Positions 47,401 through 59,400 of a stretch of DNA of 64,000 nucleotides are shown here, piece by piece. Below the pieces are notes generated by a model that was not told where the DNA came from, searched no databases, and saw nothing but the letters and a program-made list of their open reading frames with translations. The position numbers and the translations under genes were made by a program. How positions within the stretch are numbered: the first letter of the stretch is position 1; each line of letters begins with the position of its first letter. Where the stretch lies: positions 11,156,561 through 11,220,560 of the forward strand of contig NC_092466.1 of assembly GCF_047495875.1 (NCBI RefSeq), read 5' to 3'. This stretch comes from Pithys albifrons albifrons. Taxonomy: Eukaryota; Chordata; Aves; Passeriformes; Thamnophilidae.

Positions 47401-50400
47401 GCCAAGAAAAAAGGTGGCAGCCTTGGGTTCTCAGGCGCTAATGATGCTGCGCCATGACCAGTTAAAATAAACCCAAACCCTAATCCTAACACAAAAGAGA
47501 AGCCTAAACCTAACCCTAACGCTAACCCTAACCCTAACCCTAATTCTAGGCGTAACTCGAAGCGTGACCCTAACCCAGGAGTCGAGAGTGGAGAGAGGAG
47601 GGGGTGTGGCGGAACAGAGAGAACTAGGGCAGCCCTTTGTGGGCTGGCACCTTTCCTCTTTCGATTCCTTTTCCAAGAGGGATCTTGGTCCGCCTTCAAT
47701 TCTTGGCTGAAAAATGGCAATTTCCCACCCCACTGGTGCCAAGAAAAAAGGTGGCAGCCTTGGGCTCTCAGGCGCTAATGATGCTGCGCCATGACCAGTA
47801 AAAAGACATGCAACCCCTAATCCTAACACAAAAGAGAAGCCTAAGCCTAACCCTAACCCTAACGCTAACCCTAACCCTAACCCTAATTCTAAGCGTAACT
47901 GTAAGCCTAACCCTAACCCAGGAGTCGAGAGTGGAGAGAGGAGGGGGTGTGGCGGAACAAAGAGAACTAGGCTAGCCCTTTGTGGGCTGGCACCTTTCCT
48001 CTTTCGATTCCTTTTCCAAGAGAGATCTTGGTCCGCCTTCAATTCTTGGCTGAAAAATGGCAATTTCCCACCCCACTTGTGCCAAGGAGGGACTGAGCTT
48101 TGTGCCAAGAAAAAAGGTGGCAGCCTTGGGCTCTCAGGCGCTAATGATGCTGCGCCATGACCAGTAAAAAGGCACGCAAACCCTGAGCCTAACACAAAAG
48201 AGAAGCCTAACCCTAACCCTAACGCTAACCCTAACCCTAACCCTAATTCTAAGCGTAACTCGAAGCGTGACCCTAACCCAGGAGTCGAGAGTGGAGAGAG
48301 GAGGCGGTGTGGCAGAACAGAGAGAACTAGGCCAGCCCTTTGTGGACTGGCACCTTTCCTCTTTCGATTCCTTTTCCAAGAGGGATCTTGGTCCGCCTTC
48401 AATTCTTGGCTGAAAAATGGCAATTTCCCACCCCACTGGTGCCAAGGAGGGACTGAGCTTTGTGCCAAGAGAAAAGGTGGCAGCCTTGGGTTCTCAGGCG
48501 CTAATGATGCTGCGCCATGACCAGTTAAAATAAACCCAAACCCTAATCCTAACACAAAAGAGAAGCCTAACCCTAACCCTAACGCTAACCCTAACCCTAA
48601 CCCTAATTCTAAGCGTAACTCTAAGCGTGACCCTAACCCAGGAGTCGAGAGTGGAGAGAGGAGGGGGTGTGGCGGAACAGAGAGAACTAGGCCAGCCCTT
48701 TGTGGGCTGGCACCTTTCCTCTTTTGATTCCTTTTTCAAGAGGGATCTTGGTCCGCCTTCAATTCTTGGCTGAAAAATGGCAATTTCCCTCCCACTGGTG
48801 CCAAGGAGGGACTGAGCTTTGTGCCAAGAAAAAAGGTGGCAGCCTTGGGCTCTCAGGCGCTAATGATGCTGCGCCATGACCAGTAAAAAGGCTCGCAAAC
48901 CCTGAGCCTAACACAAAAGAGAAGCCTAACCCTAACCCTAAAGCTAACCCTAACCCTAACCCTAATTCTAAGCGTAACTCTAAGCGTAACCCTAACCTAA
49001 AAGTCGAGAGTGGAGAGAGGAGGCGGTGTGGCGGAACAGAGAGAAGTAGGCCAGCCCTTTGTGGGCTGGCACCTTTCCTCTTTCGATTCCTTTTCCAAGA
49101 GGGATCTTGGTCCGCCTTCAATTCTTGGCTGAAAAATGGCAATTTCCCACCCCACTGGTGCCAAGGAGGGACTGAGCTTTGTGCCAAGAAAAAAGGTGGC
49201 AGCCTTGGGTTCTCAGGCGCTAATGATGCTGCGCCATGACCAGTTAAAATAAACCCAAACCCTAATCCTAACACAAAAGAGAAGCCTAACCCTAACCCTA
49301 ACGCTAACCCTAACCCTAACCCTAATTCTAAGCGTAACTCTAAGCGTAACCCTAACCTAAAAGTCGAGAGTGGAGAGAGGAGGCGGTGTGGCGGAACAGA
49401 GAGAACTAGGCCAGCCCTTTGTGGGCTGGCACCTTTCCTCTTTCGATTCCTTTTCCAAGAGGGATCTTGGTCCGCCTTCAATTCTTGGCTGAAAAATGGC
49501 AATTTCTCACCTCACTGGTGCCAAGGAGGGACTGAGCTTTGTGCCAAGAAAAAAGGTGGCAGCCTTGGGCTCTCAGGCGCTAATGATGCTGCGCCATGAC
49601 CAGTAAAAAGACATGCAAACCCTAATCCTTAAACAAAAGAGAAGCCTAACCCTAACCCTAACGCTAACCCTAACCCTAACCCTAATTCTAAGCCTAACTC
49701 GAAGCGTGACTCTAACCCAGGAGTCGAGAGTGGAGAGAGGAGGGGGTGTGGCGGAACAGAGAGAAGTAGGCCAGCCCTTTGTGGGCTGGCACCTTTCCTC
49801 TTTCGATTCCTTTTCCAAGAGGGATCTTGGTCCGCCTTCAATTCTTGGCTGAAAAATGGCAATTTCCCACCCCACTGGTGCCAAGGAGGGACTGAGCTTT
49901 GTGCCAAGAAAAAAGGTGGCAGCCTTGGGCTCTCAGGCGCTAATGATGCTGCACCATGACCAGTAAAAAGGCTCGCAAACCCTGAGCCTAACACAAAAGA
50001 GAAGCCTAACCCTAACCCTAACGCTAACCCTAACCCTAACCCTAATTCTAGGCGTAACTCGAAGTGTAACCCTAACCCAGGATTCGAGAGGTGAGAGAGG
50101 AGGGGGTGTGGCGGAACAAAGAGAAGTAGGCCAGCCCTTTGTGGGCTGGCACCTTTCCTCTTTCGATTCCTTTTCCAAGAGGGATCTTGGTCCGCCTTCA
50201 ATTCTTGGCTGAAAAATGGCAATTTCCCACCCCACTGGTGCCAAGGAGGGACTGAGCTTTGTGCCAAGAGAAAAGGTGGAAGCCTTGGACTCTCAGGTGC
50301 TAATGATGCTGCGCCATGACCAGTAAAAATAAACCCAAACCCTAATCCTAACACAAAAGAGAAGCCTAACCCTAACCCTAACGCTAACCCTAACCCTAAC

Positions 50401-53400
50401 CCTAATTCTAGGCGTAACTCGAAGCGTGACCCTAACCCAGGAGTCGAGAGTGGAGAGAGGAGGGGGTGTGGCGGAACAGGGAGAACTAGGCAAGCCCTTT
50501 GTGGGCTGGCACCTTTCCTCTTTCGATTCCTTTTCCAAGAGGGATCTTGGTCCGCCTTCAATTCTTGGCTGAAAAATGGCAATTTCCCACCCCACTGGTG
50601 CCAAGGAGGGACTGAGCTTTGTGCCAAGAAAAAAGGTGGCAGCCTTGGGCTCTCAGGCGCTAATGATGCTGCGCCATGACCAGTAAAAAGGCACGCAAAC
50701 CCTGAGCCTAACACAAAAGAGAAGCCTAACCCTAACCCTAACGCTAACCCTAACCCTAACCCTAATTCTAGGCGTAACTCGAAGCGTAACCCTAACCCAG
50801 GAGTCGAGAGTGGAGAGAGGAGGGGGTGTGGCGGAACAGAGAGAAGTAGGCCAGCGCTTTGTGGGCTGACACCTTTCCTCTTTCGATTCCTTTTCCAAGA
50901 GGGATCTTGGTCCGCCTTCAATTCTTGGCTGAAAAATGGCAATTTCCCACCCCACTGGTGCCAAGGAGGGACTGAGCTTTGTGCCAAGAAAAAAGGTGGC
51001 AGCCTTGGGTTCTCAGGCGCTAATGATGCTGTGCCATGACCAGTTAAAATAAACCCAAACCCTAATCCTAACACAAAAGAGAAGCCTAACCCTAACCCTA
51101 ACGCTAACCCTAACCCTAACCCTAATTCTAAGCGCAACTCTAAGCGTAACCCTAACCTAAAAATCGAGAGTGGAGAGAGGAGGCGGTGTGGCGGAACAAA
51201 GAGAACTAGGCCAGCCCTTTGTGGGCTGGCACCTTTCCTCTTTCGATTCCTTTTCCAAGAGGGATCTTGGTCCGCCTTCAATTCTTGGCTGAAAAATGGC
51301 AATTTCCCACCCCACTGGTGCCAAGGAGGGACTGAGCTTTGTGCCAAGAAAAAAGGTGGAAGCCTTGGGTTCTCAGGCGCTAATGATGCTGCGCCATGAC
51401 CAGTAAAAAGGCTCGCAAACCCTGAGCCTAACACAAAAGAGAAGCCTAAACCTAACCCTAACGCTAACCCTAACCCTAACCCTAATTCTAAGCGTAACTC
51501 TAAGCGTGACCCTAACCCAGGAGTCGAGAGTGGAGAGAGGAGGGGGTGTGGCGGAACAGAGAGAACTAGGCCAGCCCTTTGTGGGCTGGCACCTTTCCTC
51601 TTTTGATTCCTTTTTCAAGAGGGATCTTGGTCCGCCTTCAATTCTTGGCTGAAAAATGGCAATTTCCCACCCCACTGGTGCCAAGGAGGGAATGAGCTTT
51701 GTGCCAAGAAAAAAGGTGGCAGCCTTGGGCTCTCAGGCGCTAATGATGCTGCGCCATGACCAGTAAAAAGGCTCGCAAACCCTGAGCCTAACACAAAAGA
51801 GAAGCCTAACCCTAACCCTAAAGCTAACCCTAACCCTAACCCTAATTCTAAGCGTAACTCTAAGCGTAACCCTAACCTAAAAGTCGAGAGTGGAGAGAGG
51901 AGGCGGTGTGGCGGAACAGAGAGAAGTAGGCCAGCCCTTTGTGGGCTGGCACCTTTCCTCTTTCGATTCCTTTTCCAAGAGGGATCTTGGTCCGCCTTCA
52001 ATTCTTGGCTGAAAAATGGCAATTTCCCACCCCACTGGTGCCAAGGAGGGACTGAGCTTTGTGCCAAGAAAAAAGGTGGCAGCCTTGGGTTCTCAGGCGC
52101 TAATGATGCTGCGCCATGACCAGTTAAAATAAACCCAAACCCTAATCCTAACACAAAAGAGAAGCCTAACCCTAACCCTAACGCTAACCCTAACCCTAAC
52201 CCTAATTCTAAGCGCAACTCTAAGCGTAACCCTAACCTAAAAATCGAGAGTGGAGAGAGGAGGCGGTGTGGCGGAACAAAGAGAACTAGGCCAGCCCTTT
52301 GTGGGCTGGCACCTTTCCTCTTTCGATTCCTTTTCCAAGAGGGATCTTGGTCCGCCTTCAATTCTTGGCTGAAAAATGGCAATTTCCCACCCCACTGGTG
52401 CCAAGGAGGGACTGAGCTTTGTGCCAAGAAAAAAGGTGGCAGCCTTGGGCTCTCAGGCGCTAATGATGCTGCGCCATGACCAGTAAAAAGGCTCGCAAAC
52501 CCTGAGCCTAACACAAAAGAGAAGCCTAACCCTAACCCTAAAGCTAACCCTAACCCTAACCCTAATTCTAAGCGTAACTCTAAGCGTAACCCTAACCTAA
52601 AAGTCGAGAGTGGAGAGAGGAGGCGGTGTGGCGGAACAGAGAGAAGTAGGCCAGCCCTTTGTGGGCTGGCACCTTTCCTCTTTCGATTCCTTTTCCAAGA
52701 GGGATCTTGGTCCGCCTTCAATTCTTGGCTGAAAAATGGCAATTTCCCACCCCACTGGTGCCAAGGAGGGACTGAGCTTTGTGCCAAGAAAAAAGGTGGC
52801 AGCCTTGGGTTCTCACGCGTTAATGATGCTGCGCCATGACCAGTTAAAATAATCCCAAACCCTAATCCTAACACAAAAGAGAAGCCTAACCCTAACCCTA
52901 ACGCTAACCCTAACCCTAACCCTAATTCTAAGCGTAACTCTAAGCGTAACCCTAACCTAAAAGTCGAGAGTGGAGAGAAGAGGCGGTGTGGCGGAACAGA
53001 GAGAACTAGGCCAGCCCTTTGTGGGCTGGCACCTTTCCTCTTTCGATTCCTTTTCCAAGAGGGATCTTGGTCCGCCTTCAATTCTTGGCTGAAAAATGGC
53101 AATTTCTCACCCCACTGGTGCCAAGGAGGGACTGACCTATGTGCCAAGAAAAAAGGTGGCAGCCTTGGGCTCTCAGGCGCTAATGATGCTGCGCCATGAG
53201 CAGTAAAAAGACATGCAAACCCTAATCCTAACACAAAAGAGAAGCCTAACCCTAACCCTAACGCTAACCCTAACCCTAACCCTAATTCTAGGCGTAACTC
53301 GAAGCGTGACCCTAACCCAGGAGTCGAGAGTGGAGAGAGGAGGGGGTGTGGCGGAACAGAGAGAAGTAGGCCAGCCCTTTGTGGGCTGGCACCTTTCCTC

Positions 53401-56400
53401 TTTCGATTCCTTTTCCAAGAGGGATCTTGGTCCGCCTTCAATTCTTGGCTGAAAAATGGCAATTTCCCACCCCACTGGTGCCAAGGAGGGACTGAGCTTT
53501 GTGCCAAGAAAAAAGGTGGCAGCCTTGGGCTCTCAGGCGCTAATGATGCTGCGCCATGACCAGTAAAAAGGCTCGCAAACCCTGAGCCTAACACAAAAGA
53601 GAAGCCTAACCCTAACCCTAACGCTAACCCTAACCCTAACCCTAATTCTAGGCGTAACTCGAAGTGTAACCCTAACCCAGGATTCGAGAGGTGAGAGAGG
53701 AGGGGGTGTGGCGGAACAAAGAGAAGTAGGCCAGCCCTTTGTGGGCTGGCACCTTTCCTCTTTCGATTCCTTTTCCAAGAGGGATCTTGGTCCGCCTTCA
53801 ATTCTTGGCTGAAAAATGGCAATTTCCCACCCCACTGGTGCCAAGGAGGGACTGAGCTTTGTGCCAAGAGAAAAGGTGGAAGCCTTGGACTCTCAGGTGC
53901 TAATGATGCTGCGCCATGACCAGTTAAAATAAACCCAAACCCTAATCCTAACACAAAAGAGAAGCCTAACCCTAACCCTAACGCTAACCCTAACCCTAAC
54001 CCTAATACTAGGCGTAACTCGAAGCGTGACCCTAACCCAGGAGTCGAGAGTGGAGAGAGGAGGGGGTGTGGCGGAACAGAGAGAACTAGGCAAGCCCTTT
54101 GTGGGCTGGCACCTTTCCTCTTTCGATTCCTTTTCCAAGAGGGATCTTGGTCCGCCTTCAATTCTTGGCTGAAAAATGGCAATTTCCCACCCCACTGGTG
54201 CCAAGGAGGGACTGAGCTTTGTGCCAAGAAAAAAGGTGGCAGCCTTGGGCTCTCAGGCGCTAATGATGCTGCGCCATGACCAGTAAAAAGGCACGCAAAC
54301 CCTGAGCCTAACACAAAAGAGAAGCCTAACCCTAACGCTAACCCTAATTCTAGGCGTAACTCTAAGCGTGACCCTAACCCAGGAGTCGAGAGTGGAGAGA
54401 GGAGGGGGTGTGGCGGAACAGAGAGAACTAGGCCAGCCCTTTGTGGGCTGGCACCTTTCCTCTTTTGATTCCTTTTTCAAGAGGGATCTTGGTCCGCCTT
54501 CAATTCTTGGCTGAAAAATGGCAATTTCCCTCCCACTGGTGCCAAGGAGGGACTGAGCTTTGTGCCAAGAAAAAAGGTGGCAGCCTTGGGCTCTCAGGCG
54601 CTAATGATGCTGTACCATGACCAGTAAAAAGACACGCAAACCCTAATCCTAATACAAAAGAGAAGCCTAACCCTTACCCTAACGCTAACGCTAACCCTAA
54701 CCCTAATTCTAAGCGTAACTGTAAGCGTAACCCTAACCCAGGAGTCGAGAGTGGAGAGAGGAGGGGGTGTGGCGGAACAGAGAGAAGTAGGCCAGCGCTT
54801 TGTGGGCTGGCACCTTTCCTCTTTCGATTCCTTTTCCAAGAAGGATCTTGGTCCGCCTTCAATTCTTGGCTGAAAAATGGCAATTTCCCACCCCACTGGT
54901 GCCAAGGAGGGACTGAGCTTTGTGCCAAGAAAAAAGGTGGCAGCCTTGGGCTCTCAGGCGCTAATGATGCTGCGCCATGACCAGTAAAAAGGCTCGCAAA
55001 CCCTGAGCCTAACACAAAAGAGAAGCCTAACCCTAACCCTAAAGCTAACCCTAACCCTAACCCTAATTCTAAGCGTAACTCTAAGCGTAACCCTAACCCA
55101 AAAGTCGAGAGTGGAGAGAGGAGGCGGTGTGGCGGAACAGAGAGAAGTAGGCCAGCCCTTTGTGGGCTGGCACCTTTCCTCTTTCGATTCCTTTTCCAAG
55201 AGGGATCTTGGTCCGCCTTCAATTCTTGGCTGAAAAATGGCAATTTCCCACCCCACTGGTGCCAAGGAGGGACTGAGCTTTGTGCCAAGAAAAAAGGTGG
55301 CAGCCTTGGGTTCTCAGGCGCTAATGATGCTGCGCCATGACCAGTTAAAATAAACCCAAACCCTAATCCTAACACAAAAGAGAAGCCTAACCCTAACCCT
55401 AACGCTAACCCTAACCCTAACCCTAATTCTAAGCGTAACTCTAAGCGTAACCCTAACCTAAAAGTCGAGAGTGGAGAGAGGAGGCGGTGTGGCGGAACAG
55501 AGAGAACTAGGCCAGCCCTTTGTGGGCTGGCACCTTTCCTCTTTCGATTCCTTTTCCAAGAGGGATCTTGGTCCGCCTTCAATTCTTGGCTGAAAAATGG
55601 CAATTTCTCACCTCACTGGTGCCAAGGAGGGACTGAGCTTTGTGCCAAGAAAAAAGGTGGCAGCCTTGGGCTCTCAGGCGCTAATGATGCTGCGCCATGA
55701 CCAGTAAAAAGACATGCAAACCCTAATCCTAACACAAAAGAGAAGCCTAACCCTAACCCTAACGCTAACCCTAACCCTAACCCTAATTCTAAGCGTAACT
55801 CGAAGCGTGACTCTAACCCAGGAGTCGAGAGTGGAGAGAGGAGGGGGTGTGGCGGAACAGAGAGAAGTAGGCCAGCCCTTTGTGGGCTGGCACCTTTCCT
55901 CTTTCGATTCCTTTTCCAAGAGGGATCTTGGTCCGCCTTCAATTCTTGGCTGAAAAATGGCAATTTCCCACCCCACTGGTGCCAAGGAGGGACTGAGCTT
56001 TGTGCCAAGAAAAAAGGTGGCAGCCTTGGGCTCTCAGGCGCTAATGATGCTGCGCCATGACCAGTAAAAAGGCTCGCAAACCCTGAGCCTAACACAAAAG
56101 AGAAGCCTAACCCTAACCCTAACGCTAACCCTAACCCTAACCCTAATTCTAGGCGTAACTCGAAGTGTAACCCTAACCCAGGATTCGAGAGGTGAGAGAG
56201 GAGGGGGTGTGGCGGAACAAAGAGAAGTAGGCCAGCCCTTTGTGGGCTGGCACCTTTCCTCTTTCGATTCCTTTTCCAAGAGGGATCTTGGTCCGCCTTC
56301 AATTCTTGGCTGAAAAATGGCAATTTCCCACCCCACTGGTGCCAAGGAGGGACTGAGCTTTGTGCCAAGAGAAAAGGTGGAAGCCTTGGACTCTCAGGTG

Positions 56401-59400
56401 CTAATGATGCTGCGCCATGACCAGTAAAAATAAACCCAAACCCTAATCCTAACACAAAAGAGAAGCCTAACCCTAACCCTAACGCTAACCCTAACCCTAA
56501 CCCTAATTCTAGGCGTAACTCGAAGCGTGACCCTAACCCAGGAGTCGAGAGTGGAGAGAGGAGGGGGTGTGGCGGAACAGGGAGAACTAGGCAAGCCCTT
56601 TGTGGGCTGGCACCTTTCCTCTTTCGATTCCTTTTCCAAGAGGGATCTTGGTCCGCCTTCAATTCTTGGCTGAAAAATGGCAATTTCCCACCCCACTGGT
56701 GCCAAGGAGGGACTGAGCTTTGTGCCAAGAAAAAAGGTGGCAGCCTTGGGCTCTCAGGCGCTAATGATGCTGCGCCATGACCAGTAAAAAGGCACGCAAA
56801 CCCTGAGCCTAACACAAAAGAGAAGCCTAACCCTAACCCTAACGCTAACCCTAACCCTAACCCTAATTCTAGGCGTAACTCGAAGCGTAACCCTAACCCA
56901 GGAGTCGAGAGTGGAGAGAGGAGGGGGTGTGGCGGAACAGAGAGAAGTAGGCCAGCGCTTTGTGGGCTGACACCTTCCCTCTTTCGATTCCTTTTCCAAG
57001 AGGGATCTTGGTCCGCCTTCAATTCTTGGCTGAAAAATGGCAATTTCCCACCCCACTGGTGCCAAGGAGGGACTGAGCTTTGTGCCAAGAAAAAAGGTGG
57101 CAGCCTTGGGTTCTCAGGCGCTAATGATGCTGTGCCATGACCAGTTAAAATAAACCCAAACCCTAATCCTAACACAAAAGAGAAGCCTAACCCTAACCCT
57201 AACGCTAACCCTAACCCTAACCCTAATTCTAAGCGCAACTCTAAGCGTAACCCTAACCTAAAAATCGAGAGTGGAGAGAGGAGGCGGTGTGGCGGAACAA
57301 AGAGAACTAGGCCAGCCCTTTGTGGGCTGGCACCTTTCCTCTTTCGATTCCTTTTCCAAGAGGGATCTTGGTCCGCCTTCAATTCTTGGCTGAAAAATGG
57401 CAATTTCCCACCCCACTGGTGCCAAGGAGGGACTGAGCTTTGTGCCAAGAGAAAAGGTGGAAGCCTTGGACTCTCAGGTGCTAATGATGCTGCGCCATGA
57501 CCAGTAAAAAGGCTCGCAAACCCTGAGCCTAACACAAAAGAGAAGCCTAAACCTAACCCTAACGCTAACCCTAACCCTAACCCTAATTCTAAGCGTAACT
57601 CTAAGCGTGACCCTAACCCAGGAGTCGAGAGTGGAGAGAGGAGGGGGTGTGGCGGAACAGAGAGAACTAGGCCAGCCCTTTGTGGGCTGGCACCTTTCCT
57701 CTTTTGATTCCTTTTTCAAGAGGGATCTTGGTCCGCCTTCAATTCTTGGCTGAAAAATGGCAATTTCCCACCCCACTGGTGCCAAGGAGGGAATGAGCTT
57801 TGTGCCAAGAAAAAAGGTGGCAGCCTTGGGCTCTCAGGCGCTAATGATGCTGCGCCATGACCAGTAAAAAGGCTCGCAAACCCTGAGCCTAACACAAAAG
57901 AGAAGCCTAACCCTAACCCTAAAGCTAACCCTAACCCTAACCCTAATTCTAAGCGTAACTCTAAGCGTAACCCTAACCTAAAAGTCGAGAGTGGAGAGAG
58001 GAGGCGGTGTGGCGGAACAGAGAGAAGTAGGCCAGCCCTTTGTGGGCTGGCACCTTTCCTCTTTCGATTCCTTTTCCAAGAGGGATCTTGGTCCGCCTTC
58101 AATTCTTGGCTGAAAAATGGCAATTTCCCACCCCACTGGTGCCAAGGAGGGACTGAGCTTTGTGCCAAGAAAAAAGGTGGCAGCCTTGGGTTCTCAGGCG
58201 CTAATGATGCTGTGCCATGACCAGTTAAAATAAACCCAAACCCTAATCCTAACACAAAAGAGAAGCCTAACCCTAACCCTAACGCTAACCCTAACCCTAA
58301 CCCTAATTCTAAGCGCAACTCTAAGCGTAACCCTAACCTAAAAATCGAGAGTGGAGAGAGGAGGCGGTGTGGCGGAACAAAGAGAACTAGGCCAGCCCTT
58401 TGTGGGCTGGCACCTTTCCTCTTTCGATTCCTTTTCCAAGAGGGATCTTGGTCCGCCTTCAATTCTTGGCTGAAAAATGGCAATTTCCCACCCCACTGGT
58501 GCCAAGGAGGGACTGAGCTTTGTGCCAAGAAAAAAGGTGGAAGCCTTGGGTTCTCAGGCGCTAATGATGCTGCGCCATGACCAGTAAAAAGGCTCGCAAA
58601 CCCTGAGCCTAACACAAAAGAGAAGCCTAAACCTAACCCTAACGCTAACCCTAACCCTAACCCTAATTCTAAGCGTAACTCTGAGCGTGACCCTAACCCA
58701 GGAGTCGAGAGTGGAGAGAGGAGGGGGTGTGGCGGAACAGAGAGAACTAGGCCAGCCCTTTGTGGGCTGGCACCTTTCCTCTTTTGATTCCTTTTTCAAG
58801 AGGGATCTTGGTCCGCCTTCAATTCTTGGCTGAAAAATGGCAATTTCCCACCCCACTGGTGCCAAGGAGGGACTGAGCTTTGTGCCAAGAAAAAAGGTGG
58901 CAGCCTTGGGCTCTCAGGCGCTAATGATGCTGCGCCATGACCAGTAAAAAGGCTCGCAAACCCTGAGCCTAACACAAAAGAGAAGCCTAACCCTAACCCT
59001 AAAGCTAACCCTAACCCTAACCCTAATTCTAAGCGTAACTCTAAGCGTAACCCTAACCTAAAAGTCGAGAGTGGAGAGAGGAGGCGGTGTGGCGGAACAG
59101 AGAGAAGTAGGCCAGCCCTTTGTGGGCTGGCACCTTTCCTCTTTCGATTCCTTTTCCAAGAGGGATCTTGGTCCGCCTTCAATTCTTGGCTGAAAAATGG
59201 CAATTTCCCACCCCACTGGTGCCAAGGAGGGACTGAGCTTTGTGCCAAGAAAAAAGGTGGCAGCCTTGGGTTCTCACGCGTTAATGATGCTGCGCCATGA
59301 CCAGTTAAAATAATCCCAAACCCTAATCCTAACACAAAAGAGAAGCCTAACCCTAACCCTAACGCTAACCCTAACCCTAACCCTAATTCTAAGCGTAACT

